NCBI GenBank assembly: GCA_050749785.1
Contig: JBOGSA010000002.1
Coordinates: 1-61,560, forward strand
Origin: JAGWGI01 sp050749785
Lineage (GTDB): Archaea > Micrarchaeota > Micrarchaeia > Micrarchaeales > CABMGC01
DNA: 61,560 bases
Reading direction: 5' to 3'
Part shown: in pieces, positions 8,149 through 15,397 of the stretch
How the letters are laid out: every line of letters starts with the position of its first letter
How positions within the stretch are numbered: the first letter of the stretch is position 1
Notes under the pieces: generated by a model
What the model saw: the letters and a program-made list of their open reading frames with translations, nothing else
Databases searched by the model: none
What the model was told of the DNA's origin: nothing
Position numbers and translations under genes: made by a program

Positions 8149-8165
8149 ACGAATTTAATTAAAAG

Positions 8166-8180
8166 TTGATTTTAATAGGA
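8166..8180 (-). promoter_or_regulatory. TATA element for tRNA-Gly
   Basis: On the minus strand CCTATTAAAATC stands about 25 nt before the first base of the tRNA-Gly, the expected spacing for an archaeal promoter giving a 5' end near 8148. It lies just past the stop codon of the PAC2 gene, so the tRNA need not depend on read-through. Confidence 0.5.
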
Positions 8181-8948
8181 TTATCTGATGTAGGTGAGGT
8201 TCTCCTTGTTGCCCTGGCTCTCCTTTTTCATCGCTTCCTCCATCGCCTTGATCATCTTCTCAGTCTCCTTGCTTATCTTGTCCATGTTCTCAAGATCCAA
8301 TTTGAGGTTGAGTTGCTTTGCCAAAACCTCGAGTACCGCCTTTGCCGCATGTGCATCCACATCAAGCATCCCGGTCTCCCCCATTATGCATGTTCCCTTG
8401 AGCTTGTGCTTCTTTGCAAACGCAAGAAGCAATCCCGCGGATCCCCAGATCATTCCTGATGCCTGACCGAATATTATTCCCTTGTTCTTGAGCTGCAGAA
8501 TCATTGATTTATCTGTCGTCACTGCAAACACCCGCGGCTGCTGTATGTATTGATTGCTGGTGTTGTAGCCGCCGACGGTGTATATCATCTTTCCCCCAAG
8601 CTTCTTGAAGAAGTTGACAACCTTTTCATTTATCTCATACTGGCCTTCAGATGAGAGTGCCTGGAAATCCCCGACAAGTATCAGAAGATCGCTTGCGTTT
8701 TTATCCTTTGATGGATTCTTCCAGTGGTAGAATCTGTTGCTAACTAGTCTTATCCCTCCGGATTTTAGCATTATGACCTGGTGTGGGAAGTGGGCGGAGT
8801 AGAGTGTTGCGAACTTATTTGCCTTGAGCTCGTTCTTTATGTGCTCGCCTACAAGGCTGCCCACATTTCCTATTCCTGGGAGTCCGACTAGAAGAATCGG
8901 ATTTCTAGGCTTTATGGATTTTTTATAATATATTTTCGAACCATTCAT
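8181..8948 (-). CDS. PAC2-family protein (proteasome assembly chaperone-like)
   Basis: 255 residues. The N-terminal block PILLVGLPGIGNVGSLVG, the middle VGGYNT motif and the ASGMIWGSAGLLL segment are typical of the archaeal COG2047 PAC2 family, relatives of eukaryotic proteasome assembly chaperone 2. A charged coiled-coil tail (about 205-250) follows. Archaeal homologues bind the proteasome alpha subunit or related assemblies; the role here is inferred from family. Its ATG overlaps the aIF2-alpha stop by 4 nt, and it is last of the gins51-rpl44e-aIF2alpha-PAC2 run. Confidence 0.88.
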   Translation of the reverse strand: MNGSKIYYKKSIKPRNPILLVGLPGIGNVGSLVGEHIKNELKANKFATLYSAHFPHQVIMLKSGGIRLVSNRFYHWKNPSKDKNASDLLILVGDFQALSSEGQYEINEKVVNFFKKLGGKMIYTVGGYNTSNQYIQQPRVFAVTTDKSMILQLKNKGIIFGQASGMIWGSAGLLLAFAKKHKLKGTCIMGETGMLDVDAHAAKAVLEVLAKQLNLKLDLENMDKISKETEKMIKAMEEAMKKESQGNKENLTYIR

Positions 8949-9715
8949 GCAGCTACCTTCTCCTTTTTCAGGTTTATTGTACTGTTGACCAAAGCCTTTT
9001 CTAGGATTACGTTTGCGTTCCTTATCCGCTCCTCTGCCTTGGGATAACTAGAATCCTCTGACATTAGTTTGTATCTTGGAGCGCCGAGATAGTTTACCGA
9101 GACGCCTAGCTTTTCCACTTCCTTGAACGCTTTTTTAATCAGTGAGATTCCCTGTTTTGTATCGTAAACTGTCACCTCTGCGATGTATGCAACCTGATAT
9201 ATCTTTGGCTTGATGTTCTTTGCAACGATCTCCTTTATTGCGGTTACAAACTTGGGATTGATCTTCATTCCGGCGAACGCGTCTTTGCCATCCGCAAGGG
9301 TGTTAATTATCTCGCTGTATGTGGGATACTTCTTTACCAATTCACTGAGCACTTCTTGCTGTTTGTCTTTCATCTCCGCAGCAGCAAGTGCCTGGGTGAA
9401 CAGATTTTCAGCCCTCTTCTCAAGGTTGGACTCGTTTACCTTGTCCTTCTCCTCCTTCTTTGTTACCTTCTTGAGTGAGATGTCGATCGCGTTCTTCTCC
9501 TTGTCGATGAACACTACCTTTCCGACTCCTCTCTGACCTTCCTTGACGAATTCGTGGATATTCTTTATCCAACCTGATGCGACCTCTTTTATCGGAAGAT
9601 AGGAATCATGGTTTGAATATTCAACGAGTTCGCAGTATGCGCCAAAGGGCATCACCTTCTTTACCCTTATCAGAACAAGTTCGCCCACTTCTGGCATCAG
9701 TCTTGGTATTATCAT
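8945..9715 (-). CDS. eif2a: Translation initiation factor aIF2 subunit alpha
   Basis: 256 residues. The S1 domain is at about 8-85 (GELVLIRVKKVMPFGAYCELVEY), followed by a helical domain (about 90-170) and the alpha-beta C-domain (about 175-250), as in aIF2-alpha. The protein is part of the aIF2 heterotrimer that carries initiator tRNA-Met to the ribosome. It starts 5 nt after rpl44e and overlaps the PAC2 start by 4 nt. Initiator tRNA-Met itself lies nearby at 10683-10756. Confidence 0.95.
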   Translation of the reverse strand: MIIPRLMPEVGELVLIRVKKVMPFGAYCELVEYSNHDSYLPIKEVASGWIKNIHEFVKEGQRGVGKVVFIDKEKNAIDISLKKVTKKEEKDKVNESNLEKRAENLFTQALAAAEMKDKQQEVLSELVKKYPTYSEIINTLADGKDAFAGMKINPKFVTAIKEIVAKNIKPKIYQVAYIAEVTVYDTKQGISLIKKAFKEVEKLGVSVNYLGAPRYKLMSEDSSYPKAEERIRNANVILEKALVNSTINLKKEKVAA

Positions 9716-9720
9716 GTCAT

Positions 9721-10014
9721 TCAGCGCTTGATCTCGAGCTTCTTCTTGGTCCTGTTGCCGAAAACTTTCTCAATTGACTTATGGCACTCTTTGCACTGAA
9801 GCATTGCCTTTTGCCTCTTGCCCAGCTTCTTGACAGGGGTCTTTGCCTTTACCTTTCCTACGTATCCTTTGATCTTCCTGTTGTGCCTCCTGTTGCTGAT
9901 GCTCATTCCCCTGCTCGGGTTGGCGGCCTTGGCAGCAAGTATCTTGGTTACAACGTGCACGGTGTGCTTATTGCAGTACGGGCAATATGTGTTTATTTCT
10001 TTCACTATCTTCAT
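9721..10014 (-). CDS. rpl44e: Ribosomal protein L44e
   Basis: 97 residues from the ATG, beginning MKIVKEINTYCPYC, the usual N-terminus of archaeal L44e. A TTG four codons earlier is possible but unneeded. Two zinc-ribbon halves, CPYC (about 11-14) and CKEC (about 73-76), frame a basic middle with the SNRRHNRK segment. It is a zinc-binding large-subunit protein near the E site. It lies between gins51 and aIF2-alpha, a common archaeal neighbourhood. Confidence 0.96.
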   Translation of the reverse strand: MKIVKEINTYCPYCNKHTVHVVTKILAAKAANPSRGMSISNRRHNRKIKGYVGKVKAKTPVKKLGKRQKAMLQCKECHKSIEKVFGNRTKKKLEIKR

Positions 10015-10022
10015 TTCATCAC

Positions 10023-10490
10023 TCAAATTTGCTCTGCGAGCTTGTTGTTTAGCAGGAAGTCAGTTTCATAGTTGTCTGCGGATTCTATTACCTGATGCTG
10101 TTTGTATGGGCCGGCTTTTTGGCCATTGGGCATCACAAGTTCCGGAACATCTGTTGATATCTTTATTTTCCTTAACTGTTCAGCATGGTTCGTCTTTTCT
10201 TCGAGAAGATGTTTTATGCTTTTGTAGAGCTCTTCCTCCTCTTCTGGAACCTGGCTAGGTAACTGTTTATTGTACGCCAAATATATTAATAGTTTCTGTG
10301 TCCTCCTCTCCTTGACCGTTGCGAGCAGTTTTCTAAAGTTACCTGAGTGCTGTATGTCCTCTTGCGCTTGTTCAAGTTTGCTTAGTTTCTGGACAGCGTT
10401 TTTATAGAAATCTCTAGGAAGTGGAATTACTTCTCCTGTCTTCCTTTCAGCCTGAAGCATGCTAAACAACTGTTCTACAGAAACGTCCAT
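10023..10490 (-). CDS. gins51: GINS complex subunit Gins51
   Basis: 155 residues. The N-terminal A-domain has the GINS feature LQAERKTGEVIPLPRDFY (about 12-29). The short C-terminal B-domain (about 112-155) has the VPELVMPNGQKAGPY pattern that aligns with the Gins51 (Sld5/Psf1-like) beta domain. GINS joins MCM and the GAN/RecJ-type nuclease in the replicative helicase. It heads the operon with L44e, aIF2-alpha and PAC2. No second GINS subunit (Gins23) is in the window; a homotetramer is possible. Confidence 0.85.
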   Translation of the reverse strand: MDVSVEQLFSMLQAERKTGEVIPLPRDFYKNAVQKLSKLEQAQEDIQHSGNFRKLLATVKERRTQKLLIYLAYNKQLPSQVPEEEEELYKSIKHLLEEKTNHAEQLRKIKISTDVPELVMPNGQKAGPYKQHQVIESADNYETDFLLNNKLAEQI

Positions 10491-10682
10491 AATTAACCCA
10501 AAATAACTCCAAAATAAATAACCTGACAGTACATTTCCACTATTTTTTAAAAAACAAAATCCAGATTAATGGAAATTAATATGATTTATTATTTGTATAT
10601 TATATATAGACAACACCATTAGTGGAACTATACCATCCCCTCCCCTCTTTTTGCCTTAAGAGCGGTATTTATTAAAAATAAT

Positions 10683-10756
10683 AGCGAGGGATGGATTTGG
10701 ACCATCGATCTCCGGGTTATGAGCCCGGCGGGCACTCCAGGCTACCCTACCTCGCT
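10683..10756 (-). tRNA. Initiator tRNA-Met (CAT)
   Basis: The 74-nt minus-strand sequence folds as a full cloverleaf: acceptor AGCGAGG/CCTCGCT with the A1-U72 pair of archaeal initiators, D-arm with GCCTGG, anticodon arm GGG-CTCATAA-CCC with the three G-C pairs that mark initiators, and T-arm GATGG-TCCAAAT-CCATC. No intron. The 5' flank carries a TATA box at the right distance. Confidence 0.95.
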
Positions 10757-10780
10757 ATGAAAATAGTATTGGTAGAAACA

Positions 10781-10790
10781 GGCTTATAAT
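10781..10790 (-). promoter_or_regulatory. TATA box of tRNA-iMet
   Basis: On the minus strand GATTATAAGCC lies about 25-30 nt before the first base of the initiator tRNA, the standard archaeal spacing. Confidence 0.6.
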
Positions 10791-10957
10791 CTCTTCTCTC
10801 GATTACCTAGCGAATATATCTTCGGTTTCTATTATGCTTCTAACCAAAGGAAAAAACAAACCTCTTATCTCCTTTTGCTCTATGGTGTTTGGTTTGGCCT
10901 CTCCTTCAGAAACCAAAGTCTTACCACTTTTAAAAGTGCCCAAACTCATAAACCAAC

Positions 10958-11689
10958 CTACAAGATCTTTCCTTCCTGCATGACTAGCTGCTCAACTTCC
11001 ATCTTGTTTACCTGCTTCATATTGCCACCGCACTCGTGCTTGAAATTCATCTCGAAAGCTGTCTCGAAAGGAAATATCGTCTTCTCGTCAGTGTAGCACT
11101 TGTTGCATATGAAAAAGTCGTTGCATCCTTCAGGGAGCTTGTATGCGCCCTCCCCGTTCTTCATTATCAGATCATCCTTCATCTCCGTGAGCTTGTTTGC
11201 GTCGATGTACCACTTGAATGTGAGCCATCCCTTGCTGTCCTTGTTTACGTTGTACCTTGCCACTCCGAAGGTGTTGAGGGTGTTTAGCATCCTCCTTACC
11301 TCATTAATTTTTATGTCGAGCTTCTCGGCAACTGCATCGTCTGTCTGCGGTGTCGCAAGCAGCTGGATTATGTCCCTTGCCCTCTTGCCCACAGACCTAG
11401 AAACATGGTTTGTGAAGTGCGGTTCTCCAATTACGGCATTGATTAGGGTTTCATCGGCAACATTCATCGCCCTGAAATCCTGAACCTCTTTGATCTTCTT
11501 TTCCTTAGGAACCGCCATCTTCTTTGGCTTGGCCACAGCCATTGCATGTACAACCTTCTTGTGCGCCTTTGCGTGCTTGTTGGAAACCGTCTTCATAGGT
11601 TTTCTTGCCGGAATGTTCCTTTTCACCTGCTTTTTTGCAGTTTTCTTACCATGAACAGCTTTTTGGGTCGTCTTTTTGTTGTTTTTCAT
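10958..11689 (-). CDS. tfe: Transcription factor E, alpha subunit
   Basis: 243 residues from ATG 11689; an upstream ATG at 11716 in frame adds nine hydrophobic residues. TFE aids promoter opening by TBP/TFB/RNA polymerase. After a very basic tail of about 65 residues come a winged helix (about 75-160, ending with FKWYID) and a zinc ribbon. The ribbon has CNKC, but the second knuckle reads KHECGG: the partner of the last Cys is replaced and a His is adjacent, so zinc would be held by Cys3-His or the site is altered. The Lys-rich tail is longer than usual. A TATA-like TTTATATA on the minus strand is near 11738-11745. Confidence 0.88.
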   Translation of the reverse strand: MKNNKKTTQKAVHGKKTAKKQVKRNIPARKPMKTVSNKHAKAHKKVVHAMAVAKPKKMAVPKEKKIKEVQDFRAMNVADETLINAVIGEPHFTNHVSRSVGKRARDIIQLLATPQTDDAVAEKLDIKINEVRRMLNTLNTFGVARYNVNKDSKGWLTFKWYIDANKLTEMKDDLIMKNGEGAYKLPEGCNDFFICNKCYTDEKTIFPFETAFEMNFKHECGGNMKQVNKMEVEQLVMQEGKIL

Positions 11690-11921
11690 AAAAATTACCA
11701 GAATTTGAAGTATCATTAATTATGCATGTTTTATTATATAAACTTTCTCCCGATTATGCTGTCCTTTTTCTGAAGGAAAGCACAACCGTTATCATGAATT
11801 ATGCGTTTCCTCATATTTAAACAAGACTTATTTTAGCAAAGTATGCACAAATCTTTGTTATTTTGCAATGTGGCTAAGCATGTTGCTGTTTCTAAGCAAA
11901 GCTGAGATGTTTGTATAAAAT

Positions 11922-11995
11922 GGGCTCGGGGGGATTTGAACCCCCGGCTTGCTGGTTAAGAGCCAGCCACTCTGACCAAGCTGAGTTACGAACCC
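11922..11995 (-). tRNA. tRNA-Lys (CTT)
   Basis: 74 nt on the minus strand. Acceptor GGGTTCG/CGAGCCC (one T-G pair), D-arm with CAGCTTGGTCAGAG, anticodon stem GCTGG/CCAGC with loop CTCTTAA giving anticodon CTT, and T-arm GGGGG-TTCAAAT-CCCCC. No intron. It lies only 10 nt beyond the stop of the NTPase gene on the same strand and may be cut from that transcript. Confidence 0.95.
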
Positions 11996-12005
11996 AGAAA
12001 TAGCG

Positions 12006-13325
12006 TTATGTCCTTTGCCTTACAAAATTAATAATTGTATCGCTCAGCACCCTGCCGCGCTCCTCAAGCTCATATCGAACATTGACTATTGGCTTGTTGA
12101 CCTTGAGTATATTCCGAAGCTCTGTGGGCGTGCCTGAAACCACAACATCGCACTTTGCACTGTTTATTGTGTAGTTCAAATCTTTTATCTCTTTCCTACT
12201 ATATCCAAGCGCGGGAAGTATCCTTTTCATGTGCGGATATTTCTCATAAGCCTTCTTTATCTCGCCAATTGCATACTTTCTAGGATCAATTATTTCCTTT
12301 GCGCCGTATTTCTTTGCGGCAACAGTGGCCGCACCAAACTTCATTCCCCCATGAGTCACTGTTGGGCCGTCTTCAACAACAAGCACACGCTTCCCCTTTA
12401 TCATCTGTGCATCATCAACGCTTATCAAGGAGTTTGCTAGAACGATCTTAGCCGTCGGATTTATCCCTACGAGATCCTGCTTTACTTTCTGCACTTCCCT
12501 TTTTGTCGCCGAATTCACCTTGTTTACTATGAGAAGGTCTGCAATCCGCGCAACAGTTTCTCCAGGATAATAAGAGAGTTCATCGCCAACGCGCAGCGGG
12601 TCTGCAACCGTGATCATCAAATCTGGTTTTATGAACGGCGCATCGTTGTTTCCGCCATCCCATATTATTACATCTGCTTCTTTTTCTGCCTGGCGCAGAA
12701 TTTTTTCATAATCTACTCCGGCATAAACAACTGTGTTGTTCCTGATGTGCGGTTCGTAGTCTTCACGCTCCTCAATAGTTGTGTTGTATTTATCTAGGTC
12801 GCTGAGCTTTGCAAAACGTTCCACCATCTGCGACTTAAGATCTCCGTATGGCATCGGATGTCTTATCGCAATTGGCACTTTTCCAACACTTCTTATTATG
12901 TTTGAGATGTAGCGCGAAACCTGGCTCTTGCCACTTCCAGTTCTCACCGCGCACACCGCAATAACCGGTTTTGTAGATTTGAGCATCGTGTGCTCTGGCG
13001 ACATGAGCCAAAAATCAGCTCCGTGCGCATTGACCATGCTCGCCTTGTGCATCACCTGCACATCAGGAAGATCGCTGTACGAAAGAACGCAGATATCCAC
13101 CTTGTATTTGTCAATAAGTTCTCCAAGCTTTGCCTCGCTGTATATTGGTATTCCGTTTGGATAGAGTCTTCCCGAAAGCTCCTTTGGGTAACTGCGCTTT
13201 TCTATGTACGGTATCTGCGCAGCGGTAAACGCAACAATTTTATACTCTCTTTTATCCTTAAACAGTACTTGATAGTTGAAAAAATCACGTCCTGCCGCCC
13301 CTATCACAATTACTCGCTTGACCAT
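12006..13325 (-). CDS. Cyclic 2,3-diphosphoglycerate synthetase-like NTPase
   Basis: 439 residues. An N-terminal nucleotide-binding-like domain (VIVIGAAGRDF) is followed by a P-loop at about residues 129-136 (RTGSGKSQ) and further NTPase motifs (IIWDGGNND; VVEDGPTVTHGG). This is the COG2403 family, whose studied relative makes cyclic 2,3-diphosphoglycerate, a thermolyte of some methanogens; most members are annotated only as predicted GTPases. Function here is therefore unsettled. A TATAA element at about 13357-13363 on the minus strand fits its promoter, divergent from gyrB. Tail leads into tRNA-Lys. Confidence 0.8.
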   Translation of the reverse strand: MVKRVIVIGAAGRDFFNYQVLFKDKREYKIVAFTAAQIPYIEKRSYPKELSGRLYPNGIPIYSEAKLGELIDKYKVDICVLSYSDLPDVQVMHKASMVNAHGADFWLMSPEHTMLKSTKPVIAVCAVRTGSGKSQVSRYISNIIRSVGKVPIAIRHPMPYGDLKSQMVERFAKLSDLDKYNTTIEEREDYEPHIRNNTVVYAGVDYEKILRQAEKEADVIIWDGGNNDAPFIKPDLMITVADPLRVGDELSYYPGETVARIADLLIVNKVNSATKREVQKVKQDLVGINPTAKIVLANSLISVDDAQMIKGKRVLVVEDGPTVTHGGMKFGAATVAAKKYGAKEIIDPRKYAIGEIKKAYEKYPHMKRILPALGYSRKEIKDLNYTINSAKCDVVVSGTPTELRNILKVNKPIVNVRYELEERGRVLSDTIINFVRQRT

Positions 13326-13425
13326 TAATTCACAGTATAACTAAGTTCTAAAAATTCTTATAATGCAAGGTCACAAAACGCTGTTTCCTAAGGCAGTTTT
13401 TCGACGACAAACAGACCGCAAAAGG

Positions 13426-13432
13426 TTTATAA
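13426..13432 (+). promoter_or_regulatory. TATA box of gyrBA
   Basis: TTTATAA with purine-rich sequence before it. A start of transcription about 25 nt on would fall near 13454, just before the gyrB coding region. This leaves a leader of about 20 nt if ATG 13476 is used, or a leaderless mRNA if TTG 13452 is used. Confidence 0.55.
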
Positions 13433-13475
13433 GGATTGAATCGCAATACAATTGAGGGAGCCAGGGCATATTTTT

Positions 13476-15389
13476 ATGGAAGGAGTGGAAGATGAGTATA
13501 ACGCATCAAAAATCGTGGTACTCGAAGGGCCGCTGGGAATCAGGAAAAGGCCCGCAATGTACATAGGCTCAACAGGTCCGAGCGGGGTTCTTCATCTTCT
13601 TTTCGAGGCGCTGGACAACGCAGTGGACGAAGCGATGGCAGGCCATGCAAAAACAATCCGGATCAAAATATCTTCGAATGGAACAGGCGATGTTGCAGAG
13701 ATCTCGGATGATGGAAGAGGCATTCCAATCGACATAATGCCAAAGTACAACAAGCCGGCGCTTGAAGTGATAATGACATCACTCCACTCCGGTGGAAAAT
13801 TCAACAACGATGTTTACAAGACAGCAGGCGGATTGCACGGCGTCGGTCTCACAGTGATAAATTCCCTCTCCGAGTTTACCGAGGTAACAGTAAAGAAAAA
13901 TGGGAAAGAATACAAGATGGAATTCAGCAAAGGAATACCTACATCAGAGCTCAAACATGTTGGAACCACAACCGAACGCGGCACAACAATAAGATTCAAG
14001 CCCGACCCAGAAATTTTCACAACTCCAAGTTTTGATGCTGAGACGCTCAAGAATAGGCTGAGGTATACCACATTCCTTAATCCGGGAATTAAAATACTGT
14101 TCCTTGACGAGAGGCCAACACCGAAAGATGAACAGGAATATTTTTCGCAAAACGGCTTGGTAGACTTTGTCGATTACCTAAACAAAGGAACCGATGCAAT
14201 AATCCCAACAATACATTTCAAGAAGCTAGCAGAAGGAGCTACAGTAGAAATAGCGCTACAGTACAACAAAGGATATGAAGAAAAAATCGAGGCTTTCGTA
14301 AACAACATACGCACTACTGAAGGAGGCACACACGTAATCGGATTCAGATCAGCATTTTCCAGAGCGATAATAAACTACATGACCAAAGCGGGCATGACGG
14401 AGAAAAGAGACATAAAACTAACCGGCGACGATGTCAGAGAAGGTTTGACTGTAATAATCAATGTTCTCATGGCAAATCCGGAATTCGAGGGCCAGACAAA
14501 GGAGAAACTTGGAAGCATGCAGATCAAAGGACTCGTGGAGAATGTAGTATATGCACAGCTTTCACGATATCTTGAAGAACATCCCGCCGATGCGCGTATG
14601 ATCTCTGAGAAAGTATTGAACGCAGCTGTGGCAAGAGAGAGCGCAAGAAAGGCAAGGGAGATGGTCAGAAAGAAGAGCATCTTCGAAAGTTCTATCCTTC
14701 CGGGAAAACTTGCCGACTGCATCGAAAGCGACCCAGCAAAATCTGAGATATTCATAGTAGAAGGAGAGAGCGCAGGAGGTTCTAGCAAGCAGGGCAGGGA
14801 CAAGAAAACTCAGGCCATACTCCCACTCAAAGGAAAAATACTCAATGTGGAGAAAGCCAGCGTAGATAAGATATTCGACAACGCAGAGATCCATACAATG
14901 GTTGCAGCGTTCGGCACAGGAATAAAGGAGACGTTCAACATCGAGAAGATAAGATACCATAAAATAATCTTGATGAGCGATGCAGACGTTGACGGAAGCC
15001 ACATCAGGACACTTTTGCTGACATTCCTTTACAGGTACCTCAAGCCTGTTATTGACAAGGGATATGTGTACATAGCGCAGCCACCACTATACAAAATCAC
15101 CAAAGGCCGCGAAGCAACTTATTGCTATAATGACGAGGAGCTTGATGCAAAACTCAAGTCTTACGATGGCAAGGCAGCAGTTCAGAGATACAAGGGTCTT
15201 GGAGAGATGAATCCAGAGCAGCTTTGGGAGACCACAATGAACCCGGAGAACCGCGTGCTAAAGCGCATAACTGTAAATGATGCCGACAAGGCAAACGAAT
15301 TATTCACAATACTTATGGGAGTAGATGTCTCAAGGAGAAGAAAGTTCCTTGAGGAGCACTCAGGAGAAGTGAAGTTCTTGGACGTGTAG
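13476..15389 (+). CDS. gyrB: DNA gyrase subunit B
   Basis: 637 residues from ATG 13476; an in-frame TTG at 13452 would add eight. The GHKL ATPase has catalytic Glu44 and Mg-binding Asn48 (FEALDNAVDEA), DDGRGIP and the GGLHGVG lid. The TOPRIM domain has EGESAGG and SDADVDGSHIRTL. The tail YKGLGEMNPEQLWETTMNPE is standard for GyrB. With GyrA it forms the A2B2 enzyme that introduces negative supercoils using ATP. Archaeal gyrase is held to be of bacterial origin. The gyrA ATG follows after 8 nt, so the two are one operon. Confidence 0.97.
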   Translation: MEGVEDEYNASKIVVLEGPLGIRKRPAMYIGSTGPSGVLHLLFEALDNAVDEAMAGHAKTIRIKISSNGTGDVAEISDDGRGIPIDIMPKYNKPALEVIMTSLHSGGKFNNDVYKTAGGLHGVGLTVINSLSEFTEVTVKKNGKEYKMEFSKGIPTSELKHVGTTTERGTTIRFKPDPEIFTTPSFDAETLKNRLRYTTFLNPGIKILFLDERPTPKDEQEYFSQNGLVDFVDYLNKGTDAIIPTIHFKKLAEGATVEIALQYNKGYEEKIEAFVNNIRTTEGGTHVIGFRSAFSRAIINYMTKAGMTEKRDIKLTGDDVREGLTVIINVLMANPEFEGQTKEKLGSMQIKGLVENVVYAQLSRYLEEHPADARMISEKVLNAAVARESARKAREMVRKKSIFESSILPGKLADCIESDPAKSEIFIVEGESAGGSSKQGRDKKTQAILPLKGKILNVEKASVDKIFDNAEIHTMVAAFGTGIKETFNIEKIRYHKIILMSDADVDGSHIRTLLLTFLYRYLKPVIDKGYVYIAQPPLYKITKGREATYCYNDEELDAKLKSYDGKAAVQRYKGLGEMNPEQLWETTMNPENRVLKRITVNDADKANELFTILMGVDVSRRRKFLEEHSGEVKFLDV

Positions 15390-15397
15390 ATGATTAG

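Larger units (their letters stand above)
10491..10957. other. Spacer around tRNA-iMet
   Basis: Apart from the tRNA at 10683-10756 this 467-bp stretch has no supported gene. 10491-10640 is very AT-rich and must hold the gins51 promoter (minus strand). 10634-10645 is a pyrimidine run (CCCTCTTTTTG). The stretch 10660-10680, read on the minus strand, is T-rich and suits a tRNA terminator. 10800-10957 also lacks a gene; pyrimidine-rich sequence there follows the tfe stop. Confidence 0.5.
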
